A stretch of DNA of 64,000 nucleotides, taken from contig NZ_JBNNTI010000001.1 of NCBI RefSeq assembly GCF_050278625.1, forward strand, positions 310,001-374,000. The letters are read 5' to 3'. Shown piece by piece: positions 15,924 through 25,159 of this stretch; the first letter of the stretch is position 1, and each line of letters starts with the position of its first letter. The notes below the pieces were generated by a model, which was given only the letters and a program-made list of their open reading frames with translations, was not told where the DNA came from and did no database searches. Both the position numbers and the translations under genes were made by a program. Origin of the DNA: Viridibacillus sp050278625 (GTDB taxonomy: Bacteria; Bacillota; Bacilli; Bacillales_A; Planococcaceae).

Positions 15924-17066
15924 TCATTCTTCGTCGTCTTTATATAAATCAACCTCAACATCAAAATCTACTTCTTCATCGTCTTGAGCTTCTTCATAGA
16001 CAACAGTTGAAGTTTGACTTGGGTAGATTCCTAACTCTCTAGCATCTGTTTCACTCTTAATATCAATCTTCCAGCCAGTCAATTTCGCAGCCAGTCGAGC
16101 ATTTTGACCACGTTTACCAATAGCTAAAGATAATTGATAATCAGGAACTACTACTGTAGTTGACTTTTCTTCTTCGTCAACTTGCACATCGAGAACTTTT
16201 GAAGGACTTAGTGCATTAGCAACGAATACGACAGGATCTTCTGACCATTCAACGATGTCGATTTTCTCACCATTTAATTCGTTAACAATTGTTTGTACGC
16301 GTGCACCTTTTGTACCTACGCATGAACCTACTGGATCCACTTCTTCATTATGTGCAAAGACAGAGATTTTAGAGCGATCGCCAGCTTCACGAGCTATTGA
16401 TTTAATTTCTACTGTACCTTGGAAAATTTCAGGAACTTCTAATTCAAATAATCGACGAAGTAAACCTGGGTGAGTACGTGATACGTATACTTGTGGTCCA
16501 CGTGAAGTACGTTCTACTTTCGTGATATACACTTTGATACGATCGTGAGGTGCATAAGATTCACCTTGAATCTGTTCATTCTGAGGTAATACCGCTTCGA
16601 CTTTACCTAAACCAACATAAATATTACGAGGGTCTAAACGCTCTACAACGCCATTTACGATATCATCTTCACGATCCACATATTCTTCATAGACAATGCC
16701 ACGTTCTGCTTCACGGAATCGTTGAGTAACGATTTGCTTCGCTGTAGTTGCAGCGATACGTCCGAAATTACGTGGTGTTTCTTCCTGTTCCACGATATCA
16801 CCGATTTCATACGCAGGGTTGATAACTTGCGCATCTTCTACAGAGATTTGTAAGCGATCGTCTTCTACTACCTCTACTACATCTTTTCTTGAATACAAGT
16901 GCATTGTACCGCGGTCAAGGTTTAAATCAACACGCACGTTTTGCGCTTGGTTGTAATTCTTTTTATATGCATTAATAAGTGCCGCCTCGATTGCTTCAAT
17001 AATGATATCACGAGAGATACCTTTTGCTTCAAGTGCATTTAACGCACCAACCAATTCTTTACTCAT
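15924..17066 (-). CDS. nusA: Transcription termination/antitermination factor NusA
   Basis: The 380-residue protein binds RNA polymerase and modulates pausing, termination and antitermination. It has the N-terminal RNAP-binding domain (ALEAKGISRDIIIEAIEAAL), an S1 domain (DIVNGVVERLDPRNIYVGLG) and two KH domains (CVGTKGARVQTIVNELNGEKI and LAIGKRGQNARLAAKLTG). The C-terminus is acidic, ending DLYKDDEE, and lacks the extra acidic repeats of E. coli NusA, as is usual in Bacillota. It follows rimP by about 20 bases, downstream of a hairpin that could attenuate the operon. Confidence 0.98.
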   Translation of the reverse strand: MSKELVGALNALEAKGISRDIIIEAIEAALINAYKKNYNQAQNVRVDLNLDRGTMHLYSRKDVVEVVEDDRLQISVEDAQVINPAYEIGDIVEQEETPRNFGRIAATTAKQIVTQRFREAERGIVYEEYVDREDDIVNGVVERLDPRNIYVGLGKVEAVLPQNEQIQGESYAPHDRIKVYITKVERTSRGPQVYVSRTHPGLLRRLFELEVPEIFQGTVEIKSIAREAGDRSKISVFAHNEEVDPVGSCVGTKGARVQTIVNELNGEKIDIVEWSEDPVVFVANALSPSKVLDVQVDEEEKSTTVVVPDYQLSLAIGKRGQNARLAAKLTGWKIDIKSETDARELGIYPSQTSTVVYEEAQDDEEVDFDVEVDLYKDDEE

Positions 17067-17086
17067 TGTCTATTTCACTCCTACTA

Positions 17087-17569
17087 TTAACTTTCTGCGG
17101 AAAAATCGATTGCTAAACGAGCTAATGCTATTTTATCTTTATCGATAACGACCTTAATTTTTCTTGTTTTAATCTTAACGTCAAGTTCAACACCTGCGTC
17201 TGTATAAGATCTTAAATAACCTTCAAATACTTTCATACCGTTAATGGCTTCATATGATCTAATATGCACGAATTGACCGATAGCTTTTTCAAAATCAGCT
17301 TCTTTTTTTAACGGTCTTTCTGCTCCTGGCGATGACACTTCAAGGAAATAATTTTGTTCAATTGGGTCAGATTCATCCAATTTTAAACTTAATAATTCAC
17401 TTACTTGAGCACATTGTTCAATGTCAATGCTTCCTTCAGGAGTATCAATGTAAACGCGCAAAAACCAATCGCGACCCTCTTTAACGAATTCAACTTCGAC
17501 TAATTCAAGGTTTAACCCTTCTACTATAGGCGTTGCAAGTTGTTCCACTGCTGAGATAACTTTGCTCAT
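17087..17569 (-). CDS. rimP: Ribosome maturation factor RimP
   Basis: The 160-residue protein is RimP, which acts in 30S maturation together with S12. It has the characteristic LELVEVEFVKEGRDWFLRVY segment, EQCAQVSELLSLKLDE and the NYFLEVSSPGAERPL motif. I start it at the ATG at 17569 because AGGAGG lies five bases before it; an in-frame GTG at 17587 lies upstream of that Shine-Dalgarno. It is the first gene of the nusA-infB operon. Confidence 0.96.
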   Translation of the reverse strand: MSKVISAVEQLATPIVEGLNLELVEVEFVKEGRDWFLRVYIDTPEGSIDIEQCAQVSELLSLKLDESDPIEQNYFLEVSSPGAERPLKKEADFEKAIGQFVHIRSYEAINGMKVFEGYLRSYTDAGVELDVKIKTRKIKVVIDKDKIALARLAIDFSAES

Positions 17570-17608
17570 ACAATCCTCCTGACTCACTTCATGTTGTCAT
17601 AACAACAG

Positions 17609-17634
17609 AAAAGAGCGGGAAATCCCACTCTTTT
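17609..17634 (-). terminator. Terminator-like hairpin between polC and rimP
   Basis: An 11-bp stem with one G-U pair (AAAAGAGTGGG with CCCGCTCTTTT on the minus strand) closes a 4-base loop. The terminal U residues form part of the stem. It could end polC transcription, but it also lies downstream of the probable rimP promoter, so it may act as an attenuator of the nusA operon. Confidence 0.7.
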
Positions 17635-17666
17635 GCTGGTGTTCTATCAACAAATTAATTAAATAA

Positions 17667-17695
17667 ATGATAGCACATTATAGCCTAAAATGCAA
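17667..17695 (-). promoter_or_regulatory. Sigma-A promoter for the rimP-nusA-infB operon
   Basis: TTGCAT (17690-17695) and TATCAT (17667-17672) are spaced by 17 bases on the minus strand, and the -10 has an extended TGC element. A perfect TATAAT (17680-17685) also occurs in the spacer, without a good -35. The promoter begins only about eight bases before the end of polC and lies upstream of the hairpin at 17609-17634. Confidence 0.5.
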
Positions 17696-17702
17696 ATAAA
17701 CC

Positions 17703-20700
17703 CTAGAACAGAGAGAGTTGGTTAGCATCTGGCATACCTTCTAAACAACCTAGTTTATCCATATATTCAACTAATGTTTTCGATACACGTCCACGTAATT
17801 GTAAATCTTCTTTTGATAAGAACTCGCCATCTTCCCGAGCTTTTACAATGGCAAATGCAACGTTGTTACCAAGACCTGGAATTGCATTAAAAGGAGGGAT
17901 TAAACTATCACCATCGATAACAAATTCCGTTGCATTTGAACGATACAAATCAACCTTTTGGAAATGATAACCGCGTTCGCACATTTCTAAAGAAAGTTCA
18001 AGGACAGTTAGCAAGCTCTTTTCTTTCGTAGAAGCTTCTAACCCTTTTGCATCAATTTCATCAATTTTTGACTTAATCATCTGCGAACCATTCACCATAG
18101 CGATAAGATCGAAATCTGAAGCACGGACACTAAAGTATGCACAATAATAAAGAATTGGTAAATGTACTTTAAAGTATGCAATACGCACTGCCATTAATAC
18201 ATACGCAGCAGCATGAGCTTTTGGGAACATGTATTTGATTTTCTTACATGAGTCAATGTACCATCCAGGTACTTTATTTGCTTTCATCTCTGCTTCAAAT
18301 TCTTCTGATAAGCCTTTCCCTTTACGCACTGACTCCATAATTTTAAAGGCTAATGATGGCTCTAATCCTTGATAGATTAAATACACCATAATATCATCTC
18401 GACAACCGATTACTTCTGATAACACACAAGTACCATTTTGGATTAACTCACTAGCATTTCCTAACCAAACATCGGTACCATGAGATAATCCAGAAATTTG
18501 GACAAGTTCTGAGAATGTAGACGGTTTTGTTTCTTCTAACATTTGACGAACAAATCGTGTACCAAACTCAGGAATACCTAAAGTACCTGTTTTACAATTA
18601 ATTTGCTCTGCTGTTACCCCAAGTGACTCTGGACCATTGAAAATTTGCATAACCTCTGTGTCATCAGTAGGGATTGTTTTAGGATCAATCCCTGATAAAT
18701 CTTGTAACATACGAATAACTGTCGGATCATCATGCCCAAGTATATCCAGTTTTAGGACGTTATCATGGATTGAGTGGAAGTCGAAATGAGTTGTTTTCCA
18801 TTCAGAATCTTGTGCATCTGCTGGGAACTGAATAGGCGAGAAATCGTAAATATCCATATAATCAGGCACTACGATAATACCGCCAGGGTGTTGCCCTGTT
18901 GTTCGTTTAACTCCCGTACACCCTTGTACAAGTCGATCAACTTCTGCACCACGATAATTTAAGTTATGGTCACTTGCATATCCTTTTACATAGCCATAAG
19001 CAGTTTTCTCTGCGACAGTACCAATTGTTCCTGCACGATACACATATTCTTCACCAAATAATACTTTCGTATAGTTGTGGGCTTGTGGTTGATATTCACC
19101 ACTAAAGTTAAGGTCGATATCGGGAACTTTATCTCCTTTAAATCCAAGGAAGGTTTCGAAAGGAATATCGTGGCCGTCTTTTTGATAAGGTTTACCACAT
19201 TCAGAACAATCCTTATTTGGTAAGTCAAAACCTGAACCAACCGAACCGTCATCAAAAAATTCTGCATGCTGACAATTAGGACATACATAGTGTGGTGGTA
19301 AAGGGTTTACTTCAGTAATTTCCATCATTGTTGCAACAAGTGATGAACCGACCGACCCCCTTGAACCTACCAGATAACCATCATTTAATGATTTCTTTAC
19401 AAGCTTATGGGAAATTAAATAAATAACAGCGAATCCGTGGCCAATAATCGATTTTAATTCTTTTTCAAGACGAGCTTCAACAACCTCTGGTAAGTTAGGC
19501 CCGTAAATTGAATGTGCCATATCATAACTCATATTACGTACTTCCTCATCAGCACCCTCAATTTTAGGTGTATAAAGATCATCTTTTACTGGTTTCACAT
19601 CACCGATCATTTTTGCAATTTTCTGAGGGTTTGTTACTACAATCTCTTTTGCAATGTCGTCACCTAAAAAAGCAAATGCATCTAGCATTTCGTTAGTCGT
19701 ACGGAAATGCACTTTTGGTAACGTATGACGATTCAATGGGTTTGCCCCACCTTGTGAACGTATTAAAATTTGACGGAATATAGCATCATTCTCATTTAAA
19801 TAGTGGACATTTCCTGTTGCTACAACAGGCTTGTCTAATTTTTTCCCTAACTTAACTACTTTACGGATGATATCTTCTAAATTCCATTCATCACGTACAA
19901 GCTCACTATCAATCAAATGTGAATACACAGCTTTTGGATGCACTTCTAAATAATCATAGAATTTTGCAACTTGTTCTGCTTCTTCCATTGATTTTTGCAT
20001 AACTGTTGTGAAAACTTCCCCTTTATCGCAAGCAGAACCAATAATTAAACCTTCTCGGTACTTCGTTAACATTGATCGTGTAAGACGAGGGACACGGTAA
20101 AAAGTTTGCGTATGTGAAAAGCTAATCAGTTTAAAGAGATTCTTCAGACCGATATTATCAGTAGCTAAAATTGTACAGTGTGTAGGACGAGCTCGTTTAT
20201 ATGAATCGCCTCCACCGATGTTTTTGTTAAAATCATCGTGATACTTAATCCCTTTTTCATCTGCTTCTTTTAAGAGATGTAAAAGTAGAAATCCAGTGGC
20301 TTCTGTATCATAAATGGCACGGTGATGTTGCGTTAGTTCTATATTGAACTTTTTACATAAAGAATTTAATCTGTGGTTCTTCATTTCAGGATGTAAGAAA
20401 CGCGCTAACTCTAACGTATCAATAACAGGATGATGCATCTCATCAATACCCGCTTTTTTATAGGCCTCATATAAGAAACCTATATCAAATGATGCATTGT
20501 GAGCAACAACAATTCCATCACCAATAAATTCATGGAATTTCTTTATCATATTTACAACTTCTGGTGCATTTCTGACCATATCATCAGTAATACCTGTTAG
20601 TTCGATGGTTGTTGCAGAAAGGGGATGATGAGGGTTAGCAAAACTCTCAAAGGTATCAACAACTTCACCATTCACGATTCTAACAGCGGCAAGCTCGATA

Positions 20701-22037
20701 ATTGTATCGTATGCAGCAGATAACCCGGTTGTTTCTACGTCAAAAACAACAAATGTATCTGTTTCAAGTAAGCGGTGCTGTTCATCATATGCAATAGGTA
20801 CACCATCATCTACTAAATTGGCTTCTAAACCGTATAAAATTTTAATTCCATGCTTCTTACCCGCATTATAAGCATCTGGAAAAGATTGAGCAACAGCATG
20901 ATCTGTGATTGCAATTGCAGGGTGTCCCCATTTTGCAGCTTGCGCGACTAGCGCTTCAACAGATGTAACAGCATCCATTTGGCTCATCGGCGTATGAAGA
21001 TGTAGCTCGACACGCTTTTCACCTTCTGGGGAAGTATCTTTACGTAAGATAGGGCTTATCTCCATAATATCTTGTGCCATAACAATTAAATCACGAACAA
21101 ATGTATCATTTTGAACGGATCCACGTGCCTTTACCCACATTCCCTTTTTAGCCTGCTGCATAAGTGCAGCGTCTTCTTTATCTCTAGAGAACATTTTCAC
21201 TAAAATAGAATCCGTATAGTCAGTAATTTTCAATGTCAAAAGAGATCGACCACTACGTAACTCTTTCACTTCTGCATCGAAAACAAATCCTTCAATAGTG
21301 ATACGACGTTCTTCATCTTGAATTTGTTGAATCTCCATCATTGCTTCATCCGGCTTTATTGGAATTCCTAGTTGGAATGGACGGTCTGAAACGTCTACAC
21401 CACTCGGATTATCCTTGCGTTCTTTTTCACGCTTTTGCATATCCTCAACCGCTTTTTTAGCAAAAGCTTCCTCTTCTAGACGGCGCTGTTCTAAAAAGGC
21501 AATTTGAGCTTCTGCTAAAGCTTCAGTTGATTCATTTAGTTGAAAATCAATTGCCATATGCGGGAATCCGTATGTTTCATAAGCGTCTGCAATAATATCT
21601 GTATATTTCTTCTTAAGTGTCATCATTTCTAGTTCTTGCTGACATGTGATCATCATTTTCTGACCATTCCACTCCGGCAGCTGTTTCACTAGACCTTCCC
21701 GTAATGGTGGTGATAGTTCATCGATGTCTTCGATTACTTTTAACCAATAATCTGTCACTAATTCTTTTATAATTGTTTGTTGCGGAGCTTCAATATCTAA
21801 TTCAATTTGTGCAATTTGCGAAAATGCTTTTGTTAAGCGTGTTTCAAATTCGCGATATACACGAAATGGTAAGATTGCAGCCAGTTTGAGCGAAAATCGC
21901 CAAACGCGTTCTTTTTTGTGTACGGTCATTCTAGCTAATTCTGCAGCTTCAAAATAAGGCATATACACGTCTTCAGTTAAATCAATTTGTTGGAGCAGTA
22001 GTTGAAATTTCAACTTTGCATCTTGCTCATTCGTCAT
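17703..22037 (-). CDS. polC: DNA polymerase III alpha subunit, PolC type
   Basis: The 1444-residue enzyme is the main replicative polymerase of low-GC Gram-positives. From the N-terminus it shows an OB domain (ERRITIEGFVFDAEVKELRSG), a split PHP domain (KRVELHLHTPMSQMDAV), an inserted DnaQ-type 3'-5' exonuclease (VVFDVETTGLSAAYDTIIELA, with VAHNASFDIGFLYEA), the polymerase core with PDIDLNFSGEYQ, a zinc-binding cluster CPNC...CSEC, and a C-terminal helix-hairpin-helix region (PPFNAIPGLGNNVA). Length matches B. subtilis PolC. It sits between proS and rimP as in B. subtilis, with terminator hairpins on both sides. Confidence 0.98.
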   Translation of the reverse strand: MTNEQDAKLKFQLLLQQIDLTEDVYMPYFEAAELARMTVHKKERVWRFSLKLAAILPFRVYREFETRLTKAFSQIAQIELDIEAPQQTIIKELVTDYWLKVIEDIDELSPPLREGLVKQLPEWNGQKMMITCQQELEMMTLKKKYTDIIADAYETYGFPHMAIDFQLNESTEALAEAQIAFLEQRRLEEEAFAKKAVEDMQKREKERKDNPSGVDVSDRPFQLGIPIKPDEAMMEIQQIQDEERRITIEGFVFDAEVKELRSGRSLLTLKITDYTDSILVKMFSRDKEDAALMQQAKKGMWVKARGSVQNDTFVRDLIVMAQDIMEISPILRKDTSPEGEKRVELHLHTPMSQMDAVTSVEALVAQAAKWGHPAIAITDHAVAQSFPDAYNAGKKHGIKILYGLEANLVDDGVPIAYDEQHRLLETDTFVVFDVETTGLSAAYDTIIELAAVRIVNGEVVDTFESFANPHHPLSATTIELTGITDDMVRNAPEVVNMIKKFHEFIGDGIVVAHNASFDIGFLYEAYKKAGIDEMHHPVIDTLELARFLHPEMKNHRLNSLCKKFNIELTQHHRAIYDTEATGFLLLHLLKEADEKGIKYHDDFNKNIGGGDSYKRARPTHCTILATDNIGLKNLFKLISFSHTQTFYRVPRLTRSMLTKYREGLIIGSACDKGEVFTTVMQKSMEEAEQVAKFYDYLEVHPKAVYSHLIDSELVRDEWNLEDIIRKVVKLGKKLDKPVVATGNVHYLNENDAIFRQILIRSQGGANPLNRHTLPKVHFRTTNEMLDAFAFLGDDIAKEIVVTNPQKIAKMIGDVKPVKDDLYTPKIEGADEEVRNMSYDMAHSIYGPNLPEVVEARLEKELKSIIGHGFAVIYLISHKLVKKSLNDGYLVGSRGSVGSSLVATMMEITEVNPLPPHYVCPNCQHAEFFDDGSVGSGFDLPNKDCSECGKPYQKDGHDIPFETFLGFKGDKVPDIDLNFSGEYQPQAHNYTKVLFGEEYVYRAGTIGTVAEKTAYGYVKGYASDHNLNYRGAEVDRLVQGCTGVKRTTGQHPGGIIVVPDYMDIYDFSPIQFPADAQDSEWKTTHFDFHSIHDNVLKLDILGHDDPTVIRMLQDLSGIDPKTIPTDDTEVMQIFNGPESLGVTAEQINCKTGTLGIPEFGTRFVRQMLEETKPSTFSELVQISGLSHGTDVWLGNASELIQNGTCVLSEVIGCRDDIMVYLIYQGLEPSLAFKIMESVRKGKGLSEEFEAEMKANKVPGWYIDSCKKIKYMFPKAHAAAYVLMAVRIAYFKVHLPILYYCAYFSVRASDFDLIAMVNGSQMIKSKIDEIDAKGLEASTKEKSLLTVLELSLEMCERGYHFQKVDLYRSNATEFVIDGDSLIPPFNAIPGLGNNVAFAIVKAREDGEFLSKEDLQLRGRVSKTLVEYMDKLGCLEGMPDANQLSLF

Positions 22038-22054
22038 ATTCCCACCTACCTTCT

Positions 22055-22088
22055 GTAAAAAAAGAAAAGAAGTACATTAAAGTACTTC
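22055..22088 (-). terminator. Rho-independent terminator of proS
   Basis: A perfect 7-bp stem (GAAGTAC and GTACTTC, at 22069-22075 and 22082-22088) with a 6-base loop is followed on the minus strand by a long T-rich run TTTTCTTTTTTTAC. It lies between the proS stop and the polC start. Confidence 0.8.
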
Positions 22089-22108
22089 CCCTCATGACTC
22101 ATTCGACA

Positions 22109-23815
22109 TTACTCAGCGTGAAAAAAGTTATTCAAGCGATCGACTAACTCTTCTTTAGCCCATTCGAATGTTTCACCCGATTGTCTAAATTTCACTTCCA
22201 AAATACCTTCTGAAGCTTTTTTACCAATTGTAACACGTACTGGTAAACCAATTAAATCTGCGTCTGCGAATTTAACGCCCGCACGTTCTTTACGATCATC
22301 ATATAACACATCATAACGATATGATTGTAACAATTTGTACGTTTCCTCAGTTAAGTTCTTTTGTGCTTCATCTTTTTCATTCACTGAAATTAAGTGAATA
22401 TCATACGGCGCAATTTGTTTTGGCCAAACAAAACCATAGCTATCTTGGAATTGTTCTGCAACTGCAGCTAGAGCACGAGATACACCGATACCATAACAAC
22501 CCATGATAAATGATTGAGCTCGTCCATTCTCATCCAAGAAAGTTGCTTTCATTGAGTCGCTGTATGTTGTACCTAGTTTGAATACATGTCCAACTTCAAT
22601 ACCTTCGGCAAATTTTATTGTCCCCTTACCGTCTGGAGATGGGTCGCCCACTCGGATAAAGCGTAAATCTTCATAACGATCAATTGCAAAGTCACGCCCT
22701 GGATTTACATTGATATAGTGGAAGCCATCTTCATTTGCACCACATACCCCGTTACGAATAGATTTAATAGCATTATCCGCAATAACTTTTACATTAATCG
22801 GTAGTTTTACAGGTCCTAGAGAACCAACATGACTACCTAATAAATCGAAGATAACTTTGTCATCTGCCAATTCAACAGATTGTGCATCAAGTGCGTTTTT
22901 TAATTTAATATCGTTAATTTCATGATCTCCACGAGCTAATACAACAACTAGTTCGTCATCTACATTAAATACTAATGATTTAATACAAGATTCAGGTGAT
23001 ACTTTTAAGAATTCAACAATCTCATCGATTGATTTTTGGTCAGGTGTAGAAACTTTTTCAAGTTCTTTCATATCTTCATTTGAATGACTATACTCTACGT
23101 TTACTTCAGCCATTTCAATATTCGCAGCAAAACCTGATTCATCTGAGAAAGCAATTGTATCTTCTCCAATTTCAGATAATACCATAAATTCATGTGTATC
23201 TTTACCACCTATTGAACCTGAATCTGCGATAACTGAGCGGAAGTTCAAGCCAAGGCGAGTAAAAATATTCGTATAAGCTTTTACCATATCATTATATGTT
23301 TCATCTAAACTTTCACGTGTAGCATGGAATGAATATGCATCTTTCATAACGAATTCACGACCACGTAATAATCCAAAACGAGGGCGCTTTTCATCACGGA
23401 ATTTATTTTGAATTTGATAAAGTGTTAATGGTAGTTTTTTATAAGATTTTACTTCGTCACGAACTAAAGAAGTAATAACTTCTTCGTGTGTAGCTCCCAA
23501 TGCAAAATCACGGTTATGACGGTCTTTTAAACGCATTAACTCTGGCCCGTATGCTTCCCAACGTCCAGTTTCTTGCCATAGCTCAGCTTGTTGCAAAGCA
23601 GGCATTAACAGTTCGACAGCATCGATTGCTTCCATTTCTTCGCGAACAATTTGTTCTATTTTTTTAAGTACTTTTGTACCTAGTGGTAAATATGAATAGA
23701 CACCACTTGTATTTTGACGTATAAAACCTGCGCGTAATAATAGCTGATGAGACTTAACGTCAGCATCAGCAGGTATTTCACGTAAGGTTGGAATAAATGT
23801 TTTGCTTTGTTTCAT
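22109..23815 (-). CDS. proS: Prolyl-tRNA synthetase, bacterial (ProS type 1)
   Basis: The 568-residue class II synthetase has motif 1 around GTKVLKKIEQIVREEM, motif 2 NKFRDEKRPRFGLLRGREF and motif 3 IGCYGIGVSRALAAVAEQ. An INS editing domain of the YbaK type lies between motifs 2 and 3 (about residues 235-400), followed by the anticodon-binding domain. I start at the ATG at 23815, since AAAGGTG lies eight bases upstream; an in-frame GTG at 23824 is part of that ribosome-binding region. It follows rseP as in B. subtilis. No T-box leader is present in the short gap. Confidence 0.97.
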   Translation of the reverse strand: MKQSKTFIPTLREIPADADVKSHQLLLRAGFIRQNTSGVYSYLPLGTKVLKKIEQIVREEMEAIDAVELLMPALQQAELWQETGRWEAYGPELMRLKDRHNRDFALGATHEEVITSLVRDEVKSYKKLPLTLYQIQNKFRDEKRPRFGLLRGREFVMKDAYSFHATRESLDETYNDMVKAYTNIFTRLGLNFRSVIADSGSIGGKDTHEFMVLSEIGEDTIAFSDESGFAANIEMAEVNVEYSHSNEDMKELEKVSTPDQKSIDEIVEFLKVSPESCIKSLVFNVDDELVVVLARGDHEINDIKLKNALDAQSVELADDKVIFDLLGSHVGSLGPVKLPINVKVIADNAIKSIRNGVCGANEDGFHYINVNPGRDFAIDRYEDLRFIRVGDPSPDGKGTIKFAEGIEVGHVFKLGTTYSDSMKATFLDENGRAQSFIMGCYGIGVSRALAAVAEQFQDSYGFVWPKQIAPYDIHLISVNEKDEAQKNLTEETYKLLQSYRYDVLYDDRKERAGVKFADADLIGLPVRVTIGKKASEGILEVKFRQSGETFEWAKEELVDRLNNFFHAE

Positions 23816-23852
23816 AAAAACCACACCTTTTTGCGTTATTTATAATTACTTA

Positions 23853-25112
23853 TTAAAAGAAGAACCTTTGAATATCGTTCCAAGTAACGACAATCATTAA
23901 AATCATTAGCAACATTATACCAACGAAGTGAACCATACCTTCTTTTTGACGATCAACCGGTTTACCACGTATAGCTTCAAAACCGAAGAATAATAGTCGT
24001 CCACCATCTAAAGCTGGTAATGGTAATAAATTCATGATTCCTAGGTTGATACTTAAAATAGCTGCCCAGTTCATGACATTTGTCCAACCATATTTAGCTA
24101 CTTCTTCAGTTGCTTTGTATATACCTACAGGTCCAGATAATGCATCCAGTGTAAATTTACCAGTTACAAGCATACCTAATAATTCAAAGATTTTCATTGT
24201 CCATGTATAAGTTTGTTCCACACCGTATGAGAATGCTTTAAGTGGATTCTTTTCCATTGGACTTGAATATTGTACACCTATTTGTCCCATTTTTTGTTCA
24301 TTAACTACAACTTCTTTTGGAGTTAATGTAATTCGAGCTTTTTCTTCCCCGCGTTGTACATCCAAAGTCATTTCTTTTTCCGGGCTATTTTGAATAGCTT
24401 CAGATAGTTCTTGCCAAGTATCAATCTCTTTACCATTTATAGCTGTAACGATGTCTCCTTTTGCTATACCAGCAGTTTGAGCTGGACTACCTTTTACTAC
24501 ATCAGCAATAATTGGCTCATTAGTTGGAATACCCTGTACTAATCCAATAACAATGAAGATTACACACGAAAGAATAAAGTTAAATAATGGACCTGCAAAA
24601 ATTGTGATTGCACGTTTACCTAATGATTTTGAATTGAACTGGCGATCATAAGGGGCAATAATTGTTTCAGTGCCGTTTTCATTAATAACTGCATCGCGTG
24701 CTACTACATAACGCACAAGATTTTCGTCTTCGTCATAGCCTTCAATCCACAATTCCTTTTGTAAATCTGCTTTTTCAACTTCCAAGAACAGCATATCTGG
24801 TAGTTGCTTATTTTGATTTAAAACGATTTTTTCAATTTCATCTTTGTCATTCAATTGCATACCGATTCTGTAGCCAGGCTGTAACTCGATATTATCCATA
24901 TCGTCGCCAGCCATACGTACATAACCTCCAAGTGGAAGTAATCGAATCGTATACAGTGTTTCACCTTTTGTAATAAATAAAATTTTAGGACCAAAGCCTA
25001 TTGCAAATTCTCTAACTAAAATCCCTGTACGTTTGGCAAAAATAAAGTGACCTAGCTCATGAAAGAATACAATTGAGCCGAACACTACTATGAATGCAAT
25101 AATTGATTGCAT
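23853..25112 (-). CDS. rseP: Site-2 intramembrane zinc protease RseP/RasP
   Basis: The 419-residue membrane protein cleaves anti-sigma factors and remnant signal peptides within the membrane. The HExxH motif is HELGH (18-22) in the first transmembrane segment, and the C-terminal zinc ligand is in NLLPLPALDGGRLLFF. A PDZ domain lies between them (PIIADVVKGSPAQTAGIAKGD). An extra segment between the first membrane helix and the PDZ domain matches the longer Bacillus RasP proteins. It lies between dxr and proS, as expected for RasP (YluC). Confidence 0.95.
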   Translation of the reverse strand: MQSIIAFIVVFGSIVFFHELGHFIFAKRTGILVREFAIGFGPKILFITKGETLYTIRLLPLGGYVRMAGDDMDNIELQPGYRIGMQLNDKDEIEKIVLNQNKQLPDMLFLEVEKADLQKELWIEGYDEDENLVRYVVARDAVINENGTETIIAPYDRQFNSKSLGKRAITIFAGPLFNFILSCVIFIVIGLVQGIPTNEPIIADVVKGSPAQTAGIAKGDIVTAINGKEIDTWQELSEAIQNSPEKEMTLDVQRGEEKARITLTPKEVVVNEQKMGQIGVQYSSPMEKNPLKAFSYGVEQTYTWTMKIFELLGMLVTGKFTLDALSGPVGIYKATEEVAKYGWTNVMNWAAILSINLGIMNLLPLPALDGGRLLFFGFEAIRGKPVDRQKEGMVHFVGIMLLMILMIVVTWNDIQRFFF

Positions 25113-25159
25113 GGAATCCCACCTTCTTCAGCTTGAAAAAATATCATTCAATCCTGTAG

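Noticed and set aside
23816..23852. Possible T-box leader before proS
   Set aside because: The gap to rseP is only about 37 bases and has no space for a T-box or terminator/antiterminator.
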